Source of the DNA: Corynebacterium jeikeium
Lineage (GTDB): Bacteria > Actinomycetota > Actinomycetes > Mycobacteriales > Mycobacteriaceae
Length of the DNA stretch: 64,000 bases
Direction of reading: 5' to 3'
NCBI GenBank assembly: GCA_003955985.1
Contig: CP033784.1
Coordinates: forward strand, 2,418,001-2,482,000
Below the pieces are notes generated by a model. The model was not told the origin of the DNA and did not search any database. It was given only the letters and a program-made list of their open reading frames with translations. The stretch's first letter is position 1. Every line of letters starts with the position of its first letter. This document shows, one piece after another, positions 10,066-19,318 of the stretch. The position numbers and the translations under genes were made by a program.

Positions 10066-11094
10066 CTATCGTGCAGGCGTTCCGGTGTACTCCGCCAGCT
10101 GCTCTATTCGCCATCCCGGACCCCGCGCACCAATGGCTTCGCGCACCGTCATCTCCACGGACTGTGTCCATTTTCGCCGCAGATGGGCAAGGTAATTTGC
10201 CCGCCACTGCGAGGTGCGTTGGCGTGCGTTACGACGAATCGTTGCGCTCACCGCCACCACCGCAACACCGAGGCCTATTGCGAGTGCGACCAGCTGCGCC
10301 GCAAGCGTCGGCACCCCAATCCACATCAGCAATCCGTGGACGATCCGCACTGCGCCGACCGCCACGCCAAGCGATGCCACCGCCACCAGAGTGTCCATGA
10401 CATAACTGGGGCGAGCCGGGCTTGCTGGAGCGGGCACTGAAATTTCCACACGAAGGCCCAATTCGTCGCCACACCGCTGTTGCAGCCGCGTCGCTGCGAC
10501 CTCGGCACGACCCTGAAGTTCCGCCTGATTACCTGCGGGGCCGTCAGCCACTTCCTGGAGTGCATCCCGCACTGCGCTCTCAGCTGCCAACTGCATCTTC
10601 CGCTGCAATCGCGCCGCCGCCCCGGCTCCGCGCGATCGCTCCTGTGCCAGCTGAGCTCGCACATTTCGAGCCCGGCGCGCACTCAGTGTTTCCCCCGGGT
10701 TTCTGGGCGGACCTTCTGCCAGCAGAACCAGGGTTCTGGCCATCCTCTCGTCCAGCGCTCCCATTGGGATTGTGCTGTCGATTTCCTGACGCCAGGCCTC
10801 GGCATACTCACCATTGCCAATCAGGCCAACTGCAACACGGCCGGTGGCTTGGCTAATGGCTGCAACCGTGCTGACGCACTCCCGCGTGGGCTGCACCTCG
10901 CTGTCTGCAACATAGAGCACGACGGCGCTGCGTTTATCCACAAACTCCAGGCGACGTGGCGGAGTCGCAGTATCAACAATCTGCGAGAAGTCCGCGCGGT
11001 CCGCTGCGTCCCCGGCTTTGGTGACAAGAAGCGGTGGCTGCTCCGGCCCCTCGGCCGAGACCGGGAGTGGCTCAACTACGTCCGGTGCTGCCAT
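10066..11094 (-). CDS. Unrecognised membrane protein with central helical region
   Basis: A 342-residue protein I do not recognise. The N-terminal third contains RSAVVLYVADSEV and RVAVGLIGNGEYAEAWRQEI, alternating strands and helices that vaguely recall a nucleotide-binding fold without a P-loop. Residues about 140-210 are Arg/Ala/Glu/Gln-rich and probably helical or coiled. Two to three hydrophobic segments follow (about 230-290, VMDTLVAVASLGVAVGAVRI and VPTLAAQLVALAIGLGVAVV), then a basic tail. The ATG at 11094 has GGAGGAG just upstream and overlaps the end of the preceding gene by 19 bases, implying translational coupling. The pair may form a membrane-associated complex; that is inference. 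Confidence 0.7.
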   Translation of the reverse strand: MAAPDVVEPLPVSAEGPEQPPLLVTKAGDAADRADFSQIVDTATPPRRLEFVDKRSAVVLYVADSEVQPTRECVSTVAAISQATGRVAVGLIGNGEYAEAWRQEIDSTIPMGALDERMARTLVLLAEGPPRNPGETLSARRARNVRAQLAQERSRGAGAAARLQRKMQLAAESAVRDALQEVADGPAGNQAELQGRAEVAATRLQQRCGDELGLRVEISVPAPASPARPSYVMDTLVAVASLGVAVGAVRIVHGLLMWIGVPTLAAQLVALAIGLGVAVVAVSATIRRNARQRTSQWRANYLAHLRRKWTQSVEMTVREAIGARGPGWRIEQLAEYTGTPAR

Positions 11095-11615
11095 AACAGC
11101 TCCTCCAGGCTGTCTCTAGCCGCGGGAAAGGCCGCCGCAATCTCAGTCAACTGCACTGCGAGTAGCCCGTCATCATTGCGTGATCCGCCTTTCGCCCCGT
11201 GGCGTTCAGCAATCTTCCGCAACGCGGAGCTGAACAAAAAGGTGTGTTCAGCTGTCTCGTTTGTGGTGATGTCGCAATACTCGTCGGCAAGCGAATGGCG
11301 AATCGGTTGTTGCTCGATGACCAGCGCGACAGGGACGGACAGCTTGTCGGCCAGCTCCGCGTGACATTGCGAAAATGCCTCGCGCACAGCGGTTTCGCGC
11401 ACGCCCCTGCGCAATCGCGCGCAGATTATCGATGGCCGTTTCTCACGCTCAAGCGCCTTGGCGACGCACACCTCCGCACCGCTCGTGTGTGTGGTGTCCG
11501 AGTGCGCGACCTGCCGTGCTGACAGCCAGTCCACCACAGCGGCGCGCAACGACGATGTAGATCCTGTTGACGGCTGTGTTGTTTCCGTGACGTCACTTGC
11601 GGAAATAAGGTCCAT
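11076..11615 (-). CDS. Unrecognised 179-residue soluble protein, first gene of a three-gene operon
   Basis: No family recognised. The 179-residue sequence has no signal peptide or membrane segment, a Ser/Thr-rich N-terminus, and mixed alpha/beta content with HSDTTHTSGAEVCVAKALER and LSVPVALVIEQQPIRHSLAD. A GGGAGGGGA site lies about 9 bases before the ATG. It overlaps the next gene by 19 bases and is divergent from trmB. Its tight coupling to the following membrane protein suggests the two act together. Confidence 0.68.
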   Translation of the reverse strand: MDLISASDVTETTQPSTGSTSSLRAAVVDWLSARQVAHSDTTHTSGAEVCVAKALEREKRPSIICARLRRGVRETAVREAFSQCHAELADKLSVPVALVIEQQPIRHSLADEYCDITTNETAEHTFLFSSALRKIAERHGAKGGSRNDDGLLAVQLTEIAAAFPAARDSLEELLWQHRT

Positions 11616-11940
11616 TCGGCCTAGTCCCCTCCCATAAATCCCCTGCGCAGTTTAGTTAAAAACCTGCGTAACCCCCATACGGCCCGTAGGCCAGAATCCG
11701 CGCCCTGAAACACTGCGCTAGGCAGACCCCAAGCACGGCTTCAACCAACGAATAAGCGCGGCTTCGCGTTCAGCCTACAGCGGACCGCGGATTCGGCAAG
11801 TCGACAAAACAACTTGTCCCGCCATGCCGCCAGTTCGGGACGACGCGGCATCGTCAACCGAAGTGAAACCGCCAGGACAACAACAAAAATCCTAGGGGCA
11901 ATGATTGGATAGTTGGCCGATGTCGTGGACAATAGGGAAC
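11616..11940. promoter_or_regulatory. Divergent intergenic region with trmB promoter
   Basis: A 325-bp non-coding stretch between the uncharacterised operon and trmB. A promoter for trmB is visible: TTGGAT (11905-11910), a 17-base spacer and GACAAT (11928-11933), which puts transcription start at about 11940, at the GTG start codon. Nothing else is assigned to the rest. Confidence 0.55.
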
Positions 11941-12789
11941 GTGACTACTTCTGATTTTTCTGAAAATATCGAACAGCCTGCGGTTTCGCAGGAATCTGAA
12001 CCATTGCCAACTCGCGGAGACGAGCAGGCGGAACAGCCGCATGAGCGCCAGCCGAAGAAGGGCGAATTGCCTGCAGGTCGTCCGGAAAAGACCCAATTCG
12101 ACGACGGTCTTGACTACCCGCGCATCGGCAATCTGTCCTTCCGCCGCGGCACTTTGACCCCCAACCAGGAAAAAATCTGGGAAGACAACTGGGACACTTA
12201 CGGCAAGGTCCTCTCCGACGAAGTCATTGACGTGGAGGAATGGTTTGGCCGCAAGGGCCCGACCATCGTCGAGATTGGCTGCGGCACCGGCACGTCCACC
12301 GTGGCTATGGCTCCGCAAGAACCGGACCACAACATCATCGCAGTTGAGCTTTACCGCCCTGGCCTCGCGAAACTGCTCTCTGCCACCGTGCGCAATGAGG
12401 TGTCGAACATCCGCATGGTCCGCGGCGACGGCGTCGAGGTTTTGCAGCGCATGATCGAGCCGGAGTCGCTGGCCGGCGTGCGCCTGTTCTTCCCGGACCC
12501 GTGGCCGAAGGCACGCCACCACAAGCGCCGCATTGTGCAGTCCGGCACGTTGCGCCTGATCTCTTCGCGTCTGAAGCCCGGCGGCATTTTCCACGCCGCC
12601 ACCGACCACGCGGACTACGCGGAATGGATTGAGGAACTCCGCGAGGTCGAGCCGACGCTCGAGCCCATCGCCTGGCCGTGGCCGGAATCCCCCATGCTTC
12701 TCGACCGACCGACGACCAAGTTCGAAGCCCGCGGCCTGAACCTCGACCACGACATCCACGAGTTCATCTGGCGCAAGAAAGAGGCATAG
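11941..12789 (+). CDS. trmB: tRNA (guanine-N7-)-methyltransferase
   Basis: Methylates G46 in the variable loop of tRNAs with S-adenosylmethionine. The 282-residue protein has a variable acidic N-terminus of about 70 residues, then the SAM-binding motif [15 protein letters not shown] and the TrmB signature [15 protein letters not shown], followed by TDHADYAEW. Upstream in-frame starts exist at 11905 (TTG) and 11920 (ATG). GTG 11941 is preferred because a -35/-10 pair at 11905-11933 would start the transcript at this codon, making it leaderless. It is followed 4 bases later by the NYN-domain gene, a pairing I recall from C. glutamicum. Confidence 0.92.
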   Translation: MTTSDFSENIEQPAVSQESEPLPTRGDEQAEQPHERQPKKGELPAGRPEKTQFDDGLDYPRIGNLSFRRGTLTPNQEKIWEDNWDTYGKVLSDEVIDVEEWFGRKGPTIVEIGCGTGTSTVAMAPQEPDHNIIAVELYRPGLAKLLSATVRNEVSNIRMVRGDGVEVLQRMIEPESLAGVRLFFPDPWPKARHHKRRIVQSGTLRLISSRLKPGGIFHAATDHADYAEWIEELREVEPTLEPIAWPWPESPMLLDRPTTKFEARGLNLDHDIHEFIWRKKEA

Positions 12790-12793
12790 GAAC

Positions 12794-13477
12794 ATGAGCA
12801 CTACCCAGAACACCTCTGCCAGCTACAACACCACCGAGACGCACCCCACCGCACTGCTCGTATGGGACGCCCCGAACTTGGACATGGGGCTCGGCGCTAT
12901 CCTTGGCTCCCGCCCGACCGCCGCGCACCGCCCGCGCTTCGACGCCGTGGGTAAATGGCTTATCGACGAAGCCGAGCGCGTATCCAAGAAAATCGGCTCC
13001 GATGTCCTCCCCGAAGCCACGGTCTTCACCAACGTCAACCCGGGCTCTGCGGAGATTGTCCGCCCCTGGGTCGAGGCCCTGCGCAATGTCGGTTTCGCGG
13101 TCTTCGCAAAGCCGAAGATCGAAGAGGACACCGACGTTGACCCCGACATGATTGCGCACATCCAACGGCGTTACGACGAGGGCGTGTTGCGCAGCGTCGT
13201 CGTTGCGTCCGCCGATGGCCAGAACTTCCAGGAGCTGCTGGAAAAGCTCGCCTCCGAAGGGATTCCGGTAACCGTCATCGGTTTTCACGAGCATGCTTCC
13301 TGGGCGCTGACCTCCGATGCGATTCGCTTCGTTGACCTGGAGGAAATCAAGGGCGTCTTCCGCGAGCCGCTACCGCGTATCGACCTCGACCGCCTGCCAG
13401 ATGGCGGTGCGTGGCTGCAGCCGTTCCGTCCGCTCACGTCGTTGCTCAAGGAGCGCGACGGTAAGAACGACGACTAG
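12794..13477 (+). CDS. NYN (PIN-like) domain protein, putative ribonuclease
   Basis: A 227-residue protein with the NYN fold: the N-terminal strand ALLVWDAPNLDMGLGA carries the acidic Asp-Asn pair typical of the family, and SVVVASADGQNFQELLEKLA provides the second acidic site, followed by VTVIGFHEHASWALTSDAIR. These resemble the metal-binding aspartates of PIN/NYN nucleases. It starts 4 bases after the trmB stop, so the two are almost certainly cotranscribed, which suggests a tRNA or RNA-metabolism role. The actual RNA target is unknown. Confidence 0.78.
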   Translation: MSTTQNTSASYNTTETHPTALLVWDAPNLDMGLGAILGSRPTAAHRPRFDAVGKWLIDEAERVSKKIGSDVLPEATVFTNVNPGSAEIVRPWVEALRNVGFAVFAKPKIEEDTDVDPDMIAHIQRRYDEGVLRSVVVASADGQNFQELLEKLASEGIPVTVIGFHEHASWALTSDAIRFVDLEEIKGVFREPLPRIDLDRLPDGGAWLQPFRPLTSLLKERDGKNDD

Positions 13478-13536
13478 GGAGACCACCGCGGCGACGTCTA
13501 GGGAGACGAACAGGAAGACGAACAGGCTTCTTATTT

Positions 13537-14580
13537 ATGTCACGACTTAAAAAAGTCCTCAAAACCGGCAATTCGAGCTGGCTACGATCGATAATCCTCG
13601 TGGCCCTCGTGATTGCCGGTATCGTCCTGACGGTAAGAAACTGGGACAGCGTCGTCCAGGGGCTCCAAATCCTTGCGGATGTCGATGCTAAGTGGCTGTT
13701 CATCGCCATTTTTTCCGTGGCTTTTTCGCTCTACGCGATGGCGGAAGTGATGCGTCTGCTGTTGCGAGCTGGAGGCGTAAAAGCAGCCACTCGCCGTAGC
13801 ACCAATGCGCTAACCCTCGCATCCAACGCGTGGGCGGTCACCGTTCCCGGTGGTGCCGCATTCTCCACGGCGCTGCAGATTAAGCGCATGATGCAGTGGG
13901 GCGCATCCGCGGTCCTTGTCAGCTGGTTCGTGCTTTTTTCGGGCGCGTTGTCGTTTTTAGGTCTGGCATTTCTGGGGCTTGGCAGCCTCTTCTTCGTCGG
14001 ACAGGGTGGCACGACCGCAGTGCTCATCGCTATGGCAATTGCGGTTTTACTAGCCACCATTTTGCTGTGGCGGATTTCGCAGAACCCGGCTTTTCTCAAC
14101 AAGACAGGCGCGTGGTGTCTGCGTGTCTTTAACAAGATTCGAAAGAAGCCCGCGGACACCGATGTCGACCGACTTGAAGAGTCCGTCAAACAGCTGACCA
14201 GCGTGAAGTTGCCCGTGCAAACTTTGGCTCTTTCCTTCACCTGGTCCTTTATCAACTGGGTCGCGGAAATTGTCTGTCTCTACGCCGCCATCCGTGCCGT
14301 TGGTGTCGATGACATCTCCGCTACGAAGGTGCTGCTGGCTTTCGTAACCGGCAAGCTCGCAGGTTTCATCCAGGCCACACCGGGCGGCATCGGCACTGTC
14401 GAGGCCGCTTTGACCGCGGCTCTCATCGCAGGCGGCACCACCGGCGCCGAGGCCTTTGCAGCGGTGCTGGTCTACCGCATCGTTTCCTTCGTCCTGGTGG
14501 CAATTGTGGGCTGGATTATCTACGCCCTCGGCTTCGACCACAAGGATCAGCCCGAGCATCAGCCAGTCGCTGACCGCTAA
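13537..14580 (+). CDS. Polytopic membrane protein, UPF0104/LPG-synthase transmembrane-like
   Basis: A 347-residue integral membrane protein with about eight hydrophobic segments, starting with ILVALVIAGIVLTVRNW. The conserved pattern NALTLASNAWAVTVPGGAAF and the closing GFIQATPGGIGTVEAALTAA match the flippase-like membrane domain of lysylphosphatidylglycerol synthases (UPF0104). There is no soluble aminoacyl-transfer domain, so lysyl transfer is not expected; a lipid or glycolipid translocation role is possible. It follows the NYN gene by 59 bases in the same direction. That spacer contains short direct repeats (CTAGGGAGAC at 13474 and 13498; AGACGAACAGG at 13504 and 13516). Confidence 0.72.
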   Translation: MSRLKKVLKTGNSSWLRSIILVALVIAGIVLTVRNWDSVVQGLQILADVDAKWLFIAIFSVAFSLYAMAEVMRLLLRAGGVKAATRRSTNALTLASNAWAVTVPGGAAFSTALQIKRMMQWGASAVLVSWFVLFSGALSFLGLAFLGLGSLFFVGQGGTTAVLIAMAIAVLLATILLWRISQNPAFLNKTGAWCLRVFNKIRKKPADTDVDRLEESVKQLTSVKLPVQTLALSFTWSFINWVAEIVCLYAAIRAVGVDDISATKVLLAFVTGKLAGFIQATPGGIGTVEAALTAALIAGGTTGAEAFAAVLVYRIVSFVLVAIVGWIIYALGFDHKDQPEHQPVADR

Positions 14581-14642
14581 TGGCTTCCTCGCCGCTGGTC
14601 GCTGGTCACCCACCAATCTGAGGGGTCGCTAGACTAAGAAGC

Positions 14643-15014
14643 ATGAACACACGCGTATCGACGTTCTTGATTGACATCCTCGCCATCTTTATTTTCGCCG
14701 TGTTGGCACGTCTGGCTCACAACACTCCCGAGGATCCTTTTACCTTCATCAATATCCTCGATACCTGGTGGCCGTTCGCATTCGGTGTCCTCCTGGGCAC
14801 CGCGCTGATTAAGAACGAGCCGAACCCGCGTGCAGTGAGTTCAGGCGCAATTGTGTGGCTCGGCACTGTCGTCGTCGGCCTAGCTGTGTGGGCCACCCGC
14901 AATTCGGCAGTCCCGCACTGGTCCTTCATTCTGGTTGCCTCAGTCATGAGCGCCTTGCTGCTGCTGGGTTGGCGAGCAGCGTCGAATGCGGTTGCTCGTA
15001 AGTCTCTGGACTAA
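14643..15014 (+). CDS. DUF3054-like small membrane protein
   Basis: A 123-residue protein with four hydrophobic segments (ILAIFIFAVLARLAH, WPFAFGVLLGTALI, SSGAIVWLGTVVVGLAVWAT and a final ILVASVMSALLLLGW), which fits the actinobacterial DUF3054 family as I remember it. TAGACT at 14630-14635 lies 7 bases before the ATG and there is no Shine-Dalgarno sequence, so it probably has its own leaderless promoter rather than being read only from upstream genes. Function unknown. Confidence 0.72.
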   Translation: MNTRVSTFLIDILAIFIFAVLARLAHNTPEDPFTFINILDTWWPFAFGVLLGTALIKNEPNPRAVSSGAIVWLGTVVVGLAVWATRNSAVPHWSFILVASVMSALLLLGWRAASNAVARKSLD

Positions 15015-15101
15015 GCCTTCGGACCCGTCCCTAACCCTTCGGTTTAGTTCACTGACTAAATCTGGTTTTTAATTTTTGCACTCCGCCTCGATAATTGAAG
15101 A

Positions 15102-16628
15102 ATGGACAAATCTTCAGACGAGGCTCTCGGCAATCAACCAACTGCTGAGACCCAACGAACTCATAACCCCGCAGGGTCCAGCGAAGACCGCACCTTCATG
15201 GGCCAACCGTGGGGTCTCGCCAATCTCTTCGGCATCGAAATGTGGGAGCGCTTCAGCTTCTACGGCATGCAGGCCATCCTGGCTTTCTACATGTACTACG
15301 AGACCACTCAGGGCGGTCTCGGCCTGGACAAGGGTGCTGCTACCTCTATCGTCGGTGCTTACGGCGGTCTTGTCTACATGGCCGCACTCGTTGCCTCTCT
15401 GGTTGCTGACCGTATCCTTGGCTCGGAGCGGACACTGTTCTACTCCGCCATCCTGGTCATGTTTGGCCACATCTCCTTGGCATTCATCCCCGGCGTGATT
15501 GGCCTGGCTATTGGCCTTGTCTCCATCGCAATCGGCTCCGGCGGCGTGAAGACCAACGCACAGGTCGTGCTGGGTCAGCTCTACGCAAAGGACGACCCGC
15601 GTCGTGACGCCGGCTTCTCCATCTTCTACATGGGCGTCAATATCGGTGCCCTGTTCGGCCCACTGCTCACCGGCTGGATCTGGGGAATGAAGGGCTTCCA
15701 CTGGGGCTTCGGCCTGGCCGCTATCGGTATGGCTGCCGGTCTGATTCAGTACATCCTGATGCGCAAGTCCACCATCGCCGAGGCTGGCCATGAGATTCCG
15801 AACCCGCTGCCGAAGAAGCAGTACCCGGTATGGATTGGCATCGCAGTGGTCATCACTGTTGTCTCGGTTACGCTGGTTTCCACCGGAATTGTTCCGGTCA
15901 CGACTCTTTCCACTGTGGTCACAGTGATTGCACTGATCGCCGCTGTGGTGCTGTGGTGGCAGATGTACTCCTCGCCACTTACGACGAAATCGGAGAAGAC
16001 TCGCCTGGTCGGCTTCATCCCGATGTTCGTCTCAGGCGTGCTGTTCTTCGGTATCTTCCAGCAGCAGTTCACGGTGCTGGCCATCTACTCGGACATCCGC
16101 CTCGACCGCGAGATCTTCGGTTGGGAAATGTCCCCGGCCTGGATTAACTCGATCAACCCGATCTTCATCATCGCCTTCTCGATGGTCTTTGCAGCCGCCT
16201 GGTCCAAGCTTGGTGACCGCCAGTGGTCCACCCCAGTGAAGTTCGGTGTCGCCAACATCATCATCGGTATCTCGCTGTTCTTCTTCATCCCATTCTCCGG
16301 TGGCGGTGAGAACTCCACTCCGCTGTATGCGATTATCTGGATTCTCTTCCTGTTCACCATGGGTGAGCTCATGCTGAGCCCGGTCGGCAACGCCCTTGCT
16401 ACCAAGGTCGCTCCGGCAGCATTCCCGTCGCGCATGATGGCCGTCTGGCTGATGGCAGTCGCTATGGGTACTTCACTGGCAGGCACCCTGGCCGGCTTCT
16501 ACAACTATGAGGATGCCGCTGCTGAGAACACCTTCTTCATCACCCTGGGTATCGCCTCGGTTGTCCTGGGCTTGATTCTGCTCGCCCTGCGCAAGTGGAT
16601 TGTCAAGGAGTTCGTCGACGTCCGATAG
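15102..16628 (+). CDS. Proton-coupled oligopeptide symporter (POT/PTR family)
   Basis: Imports di- and tripeptides with protons. The 508-residue protein has 12-14 membrane segments. Its first helix carries the ExxER motif (EMWERFSFYGMQAILAFYMY), which couples protons in the family, and FSIFYMGVNIGALFGPLLTG is the PTR signature region. The N-terminus has about 40 extra hydrophilic residues. GATAAT at 15090-15095 lies 6 bases before the ATG, another likely leaderless start. A repeated hairpin element lies 80 bases after the stop and probably ends the transcript. Substrate range cannot be judged. Confidence 0.9.
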   Translation: MDKSSDEALGNQPTAETQRTHNPAGSSEDRTFMGQPWGLANLFGIEMWERFSFYGMQAILAFYMYYETTQGGLGLDKGAATSIVGAYGGLVYMAALVASLVADRILGSERTLFYSAILVMFGHISLAFIPGVIGLAIGLVSIAIGSGGVKTNAQVVLGQLYAKDDPRRDAGFSIFYMGVNIGALFGPLLTGWIWGMKGFHWGFGLAAIGMAAGLIQYILMRKSTIAEAGHEIPNPLPKKQYPVWIGIAVVITVVSVTLVSTGIVPVTTLSTVVTVIALIAAVVLWWQMYSSPLTTKSEKTRLVGFIPMFVSGVLFFGIFQQQFTVLAIYSDIRLDREIFGWEMSPAWINSINPIFIIAFSMVFAAAWSKLGDRQWSTPVKFGVANIIIGISLFFFIPFSGGGENSTPLYAIIWILFLFTMGELMLSPVGNALATKVAPAAFPSRMMAVWLMAVAMGTSLAGTLAGFYNYEDAAAENTFFITLGIASVVLGLILLALRKWIVKEFVDVR

Positions 16629-16708
16629 GGCCGTAGGGCCGGATCCGTAAGGCTGGCCCCCGCTCTGGCACAGCCCACGCCCACGCCCACGCCCCTCCCC
16701 CTCCTCCC

Positions 16709-16786
16709 CACTTCACGACACCTATGTCACCTCATGCCGCCTCCACAGATGGCACGAGGTGACATAGGTGTCGTGAAGTGTTTTTT
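16709..16786 (+). repeat. 68-bp palindromic element, copy 1 (hairpin terminator)
   Basis: Arms 16711-16738 and 16751-16778 pair over 28 bases with a single mismatch around a 12-base loop, and two further flanking bases also pair. TTTTTT (16781-16786) follows directly on the plus strand, so it looks like a very strong terminator for the peptide symporter. A second copy in the opposite orientation is at 46856-46927; even the loop matches when one copy is reverse-complemented. This makes it a dispersed element rather than an ordinary terminator. Confidence 0.85.
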
Positions 16787-16880
16787 GGGTGGCTCTGAAC
16801 ATGCTTCGCCACAAACTCGCCACCAGCACAACCGCCATCCACAGATTTTCCCCACCTCCCCACCGGCTAAAATTGAGGCC

Positions 16881-17150
16881 ATGTTTGCCATCATTACCGT
16901 CACCGGCGAGGATCACACCGGCATCATCGCCGCCGTCACCACTGCTCTGGCGGAGCAGGACGTCAACATCGTCGATGTTTCCCAGACCCTCATGGATAAA
17001 TGGTTCACCATGATCCTGCGGGTGGAGTTCAACGAGAAGGCCACCCCCATCAGCACGCTGCAGGGTTACATGGATTCCGTCGGCAAGCGGGAGGGGCTTG
17101 TCATTCGAATCCAGTCTGAGGCGCTATTCAACGCCGTCAACGAGATTTAA
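16881..17150 (+). CDS. ACT-domain protein, UPF0237
   Basis: An 89-residue protein made of a single ACT domain ([20 protein letters not shown] onward), the ligand-binding module that usually senses amino acids; related to the GcvR family. The ATG at 16881 is chosen because the family begins here; the frame is open further upstream but runs into the repeat element. TAAAAT at 16868-16873, 7 bases before the ATG, suggests a leaderless transcript. The UPF0210 gene follows 14 bases later. This pair is widely conserved in bacteria and probably functions together; the ligand is unknown. Confidence 0.88.
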   Translation: MFAIITVTGEDHTGIIAAVTTALAEQDVNIVDVSQTLMDKWFTMILRVEFNEKATPISTLQGYMDSVGKREGLVIRIQSEALFNAVNEI

Positions 17151-17164
17151 AGGGCGCGACCAGG

Positions 17165-18529
17165 ATGGATTTCAACTTCGCGCAATCTAAGTTCCTCGAC
17201 ACTATTGACATGATCGAGAAGTACCGTCTGGATATCCGGACGGTCACCATGGGCATTTCCCTGCTCGAGTGCTCTCGCTCTGAAATGGAAGCCACCGCAC
17301 AGGCGGTGTATGACCGCGTAACCAGGCAGGCCGCTCGCCTCGTGGAGGTCTGCGAGGGTATCGAGGCGGAGCTGGGCATTCCGATCGTCAATAAGCGCAT
17401 CTCCGTCACACCAGTTTCCCTCATCACGGCCGGTTGCGAAGGCGACCCCACCGTGGTGGCCAAGGCACTGGACCGCGCCGCCCGCGATTCTGGCGTGAAC
17501 TTCCTCGGCGGCTACTCGGCGCTCGTCGAAAAGGGCGCGACGACCAGCGAGAAGCGGCTCATCGACTCCATTCCCCACGCTCTTAGCGAGACCGAATTGG
17601 TGTGCAGCTCGGTCAACGTAGCGTCGTCACGCGCGGGCATCAACATGGATGCAGTGCGCCGCATGGGCGAAGTGGTGAAGGAAGCTGCGGCGCAGACCGC
17701 CGACCGCAGCTCGATTGCCTGCGCAAAACTGGTGGTTTTCGCCAATGCGGTGGGCGACAACCCCTTCATGGCCGGCGCGTTCCACGGCGTCGGGGAGCCC
17801 GATTGTGTCGTATCCGTCGGCGTTTCGGGTCCGGGGGTGGTCGATCGCGCGCTCGGCGATCTACAGGGCGCCAGCTTCAACGAAGTCGCCGAGGAGATTA
17901 AGAAGGCGGCGTTCAAGATCACGCGCACGGGTCAGCTGGTCGGCACGATGGCGTCGGAGCGCCTGGGCGTGCCTTTTGGCATCGTGGATCTCTCGCTCGC
18001 GCCGACCGCTGAGATGGGTGACTCCGTCGCTCACATCCTCGAACACATGGGATTGGAGCAGGTCGGCACGCACGGCACCACTGCCGCGCTCGCGCTGCTT
18101 AACGACGCCGTCAAGAAAGGCGGCCTGATGGCTTGTTCACGCGTCGGTGGACTGTCCGGGTCGTTCATCCCGGTCTCTGAGGACAAGGGCATGATTGATG
18201 CTGTCCGTGCGGGATCGATCAGCATGGACAAGCTGGAGGCGATGACCTCTATTTGTTCGGTGGGCTTCGACATGATTGCAATTCCTGGTGACACGCCTGC
18301 GACCACGATTTCCGGCATGATTGCCGACGAGGCCGCCATCGGTGTGATGAACCACAAAACCACCGCCGCCCGCCTCATTCCGGTGCCGGGTACCAAGCCG
18401 GGCGATGAGGTGAACTTCGGTGGTCTGCTCGGCTACGCGCCGGTCATTGATGTCAATGCCAAGGGCAATGCCGAGTTCATTGCCCGTGGCGGCTACATCC
18501 CCGCCCCGGTGCACGGGTTCAGGAACTAG
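17165..18529 (+). CDS. UPF0210 (PFL family) protein
   Basis: A 454-residue protein of the UPF0210/DUF711 family, related in fold to pyruvate formate-lyase but without a known reaction. Visible family features include [20 protein letters not shown] at the N-terminus, [14 protein letters not shown], and glycine-rich [20 protein letters not shown]. Length matches the family (about 450). It forms an operon with the ACT-domain gene 14 bases upstream. The catalytic activity is not known; no glycyl-radical motif is evident. Confidence 0.88.
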   Translation: MDFNFAQSKFLDTIDMIEKYRLDIRTVTMGISLLECSRSEMEATAQAVYDRVTRQAARLVEVCEGIEAELGIPIVNKRISVTPVSLITAGCEGDPTVVAKALDRAARDSGVNFLGGYSALVEKGATTSEKRLIDSIPHALSETELVCSSVNVASSRAGINMDAVRRMGEVVKEAAAQTADRSSIACAKLVVFANAVGDNPFMAGAFHGVGEPDCVVSVGVSGPGVVDRALGDLQGASFNEVAEEIKKAAFKITRTGQLVGTMASERLGVPFGIVDLSLAPTAEMGDSVAHILEHMGLEQVGTHGTTAALALLNDAVKKGGLMACSRVGGLSGSFIPVSEDKGMIDAVRAGSISMDKLEAMTSICSVGFDMIAIPGDTPATTISGMIADEAAIGVMNHKTTAARLIPVPGTKPGDEVNFGGLLGYAPVIDVNAKGNAEFIARGGYIPAPVHGFRN

Positions 18530-18547
18530 CGGCTTCGGACGAGGCTC

Positions 18548-19105
18548 CTACGATTGCAGGCGGCGCCCATTTGCGTCATAGGCGTAGGAGCCGCTACCGA
18601 CGAGAATCAAAATGAACTCGATAAATGCCCAAATGCTGACGCCGATAATGAGGAAGAAGCCAACCAGGAAGATGGCGGTAATCCAGCCGAATACCGTCAG
18701 TGCTAGCTGAATAGCACCACGCGAGTTGTGCCCCAGGTAGAAATTGTGAACACCCAGGGTGCCCAGGAAGAAAGCAAGCAGAGCCGCTGCAATCTTGGAC
18801 TTATCCGAGACAGGGGACCCTACGACCCCGTAGCCCTGGTGCGGGTTCGGGCCGCCGAAGCCAGCGGAATACGCCGGCGCCTGCTGGTTTGGGTAACCAC
18901 TCTGATACGGGTTCGAGTACCCGTTGTGGAAATTGTGCTGGCTCGGGTCCTGATAGCCCTGCCCCATGTTCGGCTGCTGCGATGGGTACGGATCCGAGTA
19001 CGGCATACCGGAGCTGTAAGCACCCGAGCTGTTAGCGAACTTCCCCTTGGACCTCGGCATACCGTCTTCGTCGAAATCTCCATATGGGTTTGTCGGATTC
19101 GTCAT
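18548..19105 (-). CDS. TM2-domain membrane protein
   Basis: A 185-residue protein: a long Pro/Tyr/Gln/Gly/Ser-rich cytoplasmic N-terminus (about 1-100) followed by a TM2 domain with AALLAFFLGTLGVHNFYLGH and a second hydrophobic hairpin, FLVGFFLIIGVSIWAFIEFI. Such proteins are common in actinobacteria and often membrane-scaffold-like, with no established enzymatic role. It converges with the UPF0210 gene, 18 bases apart with no obvious hairpin between. It lies where accD4-pks13-fadD32 would follow the cutinase gene in related genomes. Confidence 0.82.
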   Translation of the reverse strand: MTNPTNPYGDFDEDGMPRSKGKFANSSGAYSSGMPYSDPYPSQQPNMGQGYQDPSQHNFHNGYSNPYQSGYPNQQAPAYSAGFGGPNPHQGYGVVGSPVSDKSKIAAALLAFFLGTLGVHNFYLGHNSRGAIQLALTVFGWITAIFLVGFFLIIGVSIWAFIEFILILVGSGSYAYDANGRRLQS

Positions 19106-19318
19106 TGCACCCTACCTTTTCGCCTAGATTTCCCCGGTCATGAACAGCAGTTCCTTGGGCGATAATAACCGGTTCCGTCAGACTGCTTCCTGCAACTTCG
19201 TCAATTTCTTTCGAAATTTTAGCGAAACTGTTGTTTTGAAACATTAAACACCAGTTCTTGAGCAAGATTCTAACAGCAAGTCCCCGTCGGGGGCGTCTCG
19301 CACATTTTGAGCTGCCCC

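Noticed and set aside
11741..11932. 63-codon minus-strand frame upstream of trmB
   Set aside because: It would overlap the trmB promoter and start region, has no Shine-Dalgarno site and an Arg/Leu-rich shadow-like composition.
13474..13526. Short direct repeats between the NYN gene and the UPF0104 gene as a possible attachment or CRISPR-like array
   Set aside because: Only two copies of each 10-11-base unit, with no regular spacers; likely local slippage.
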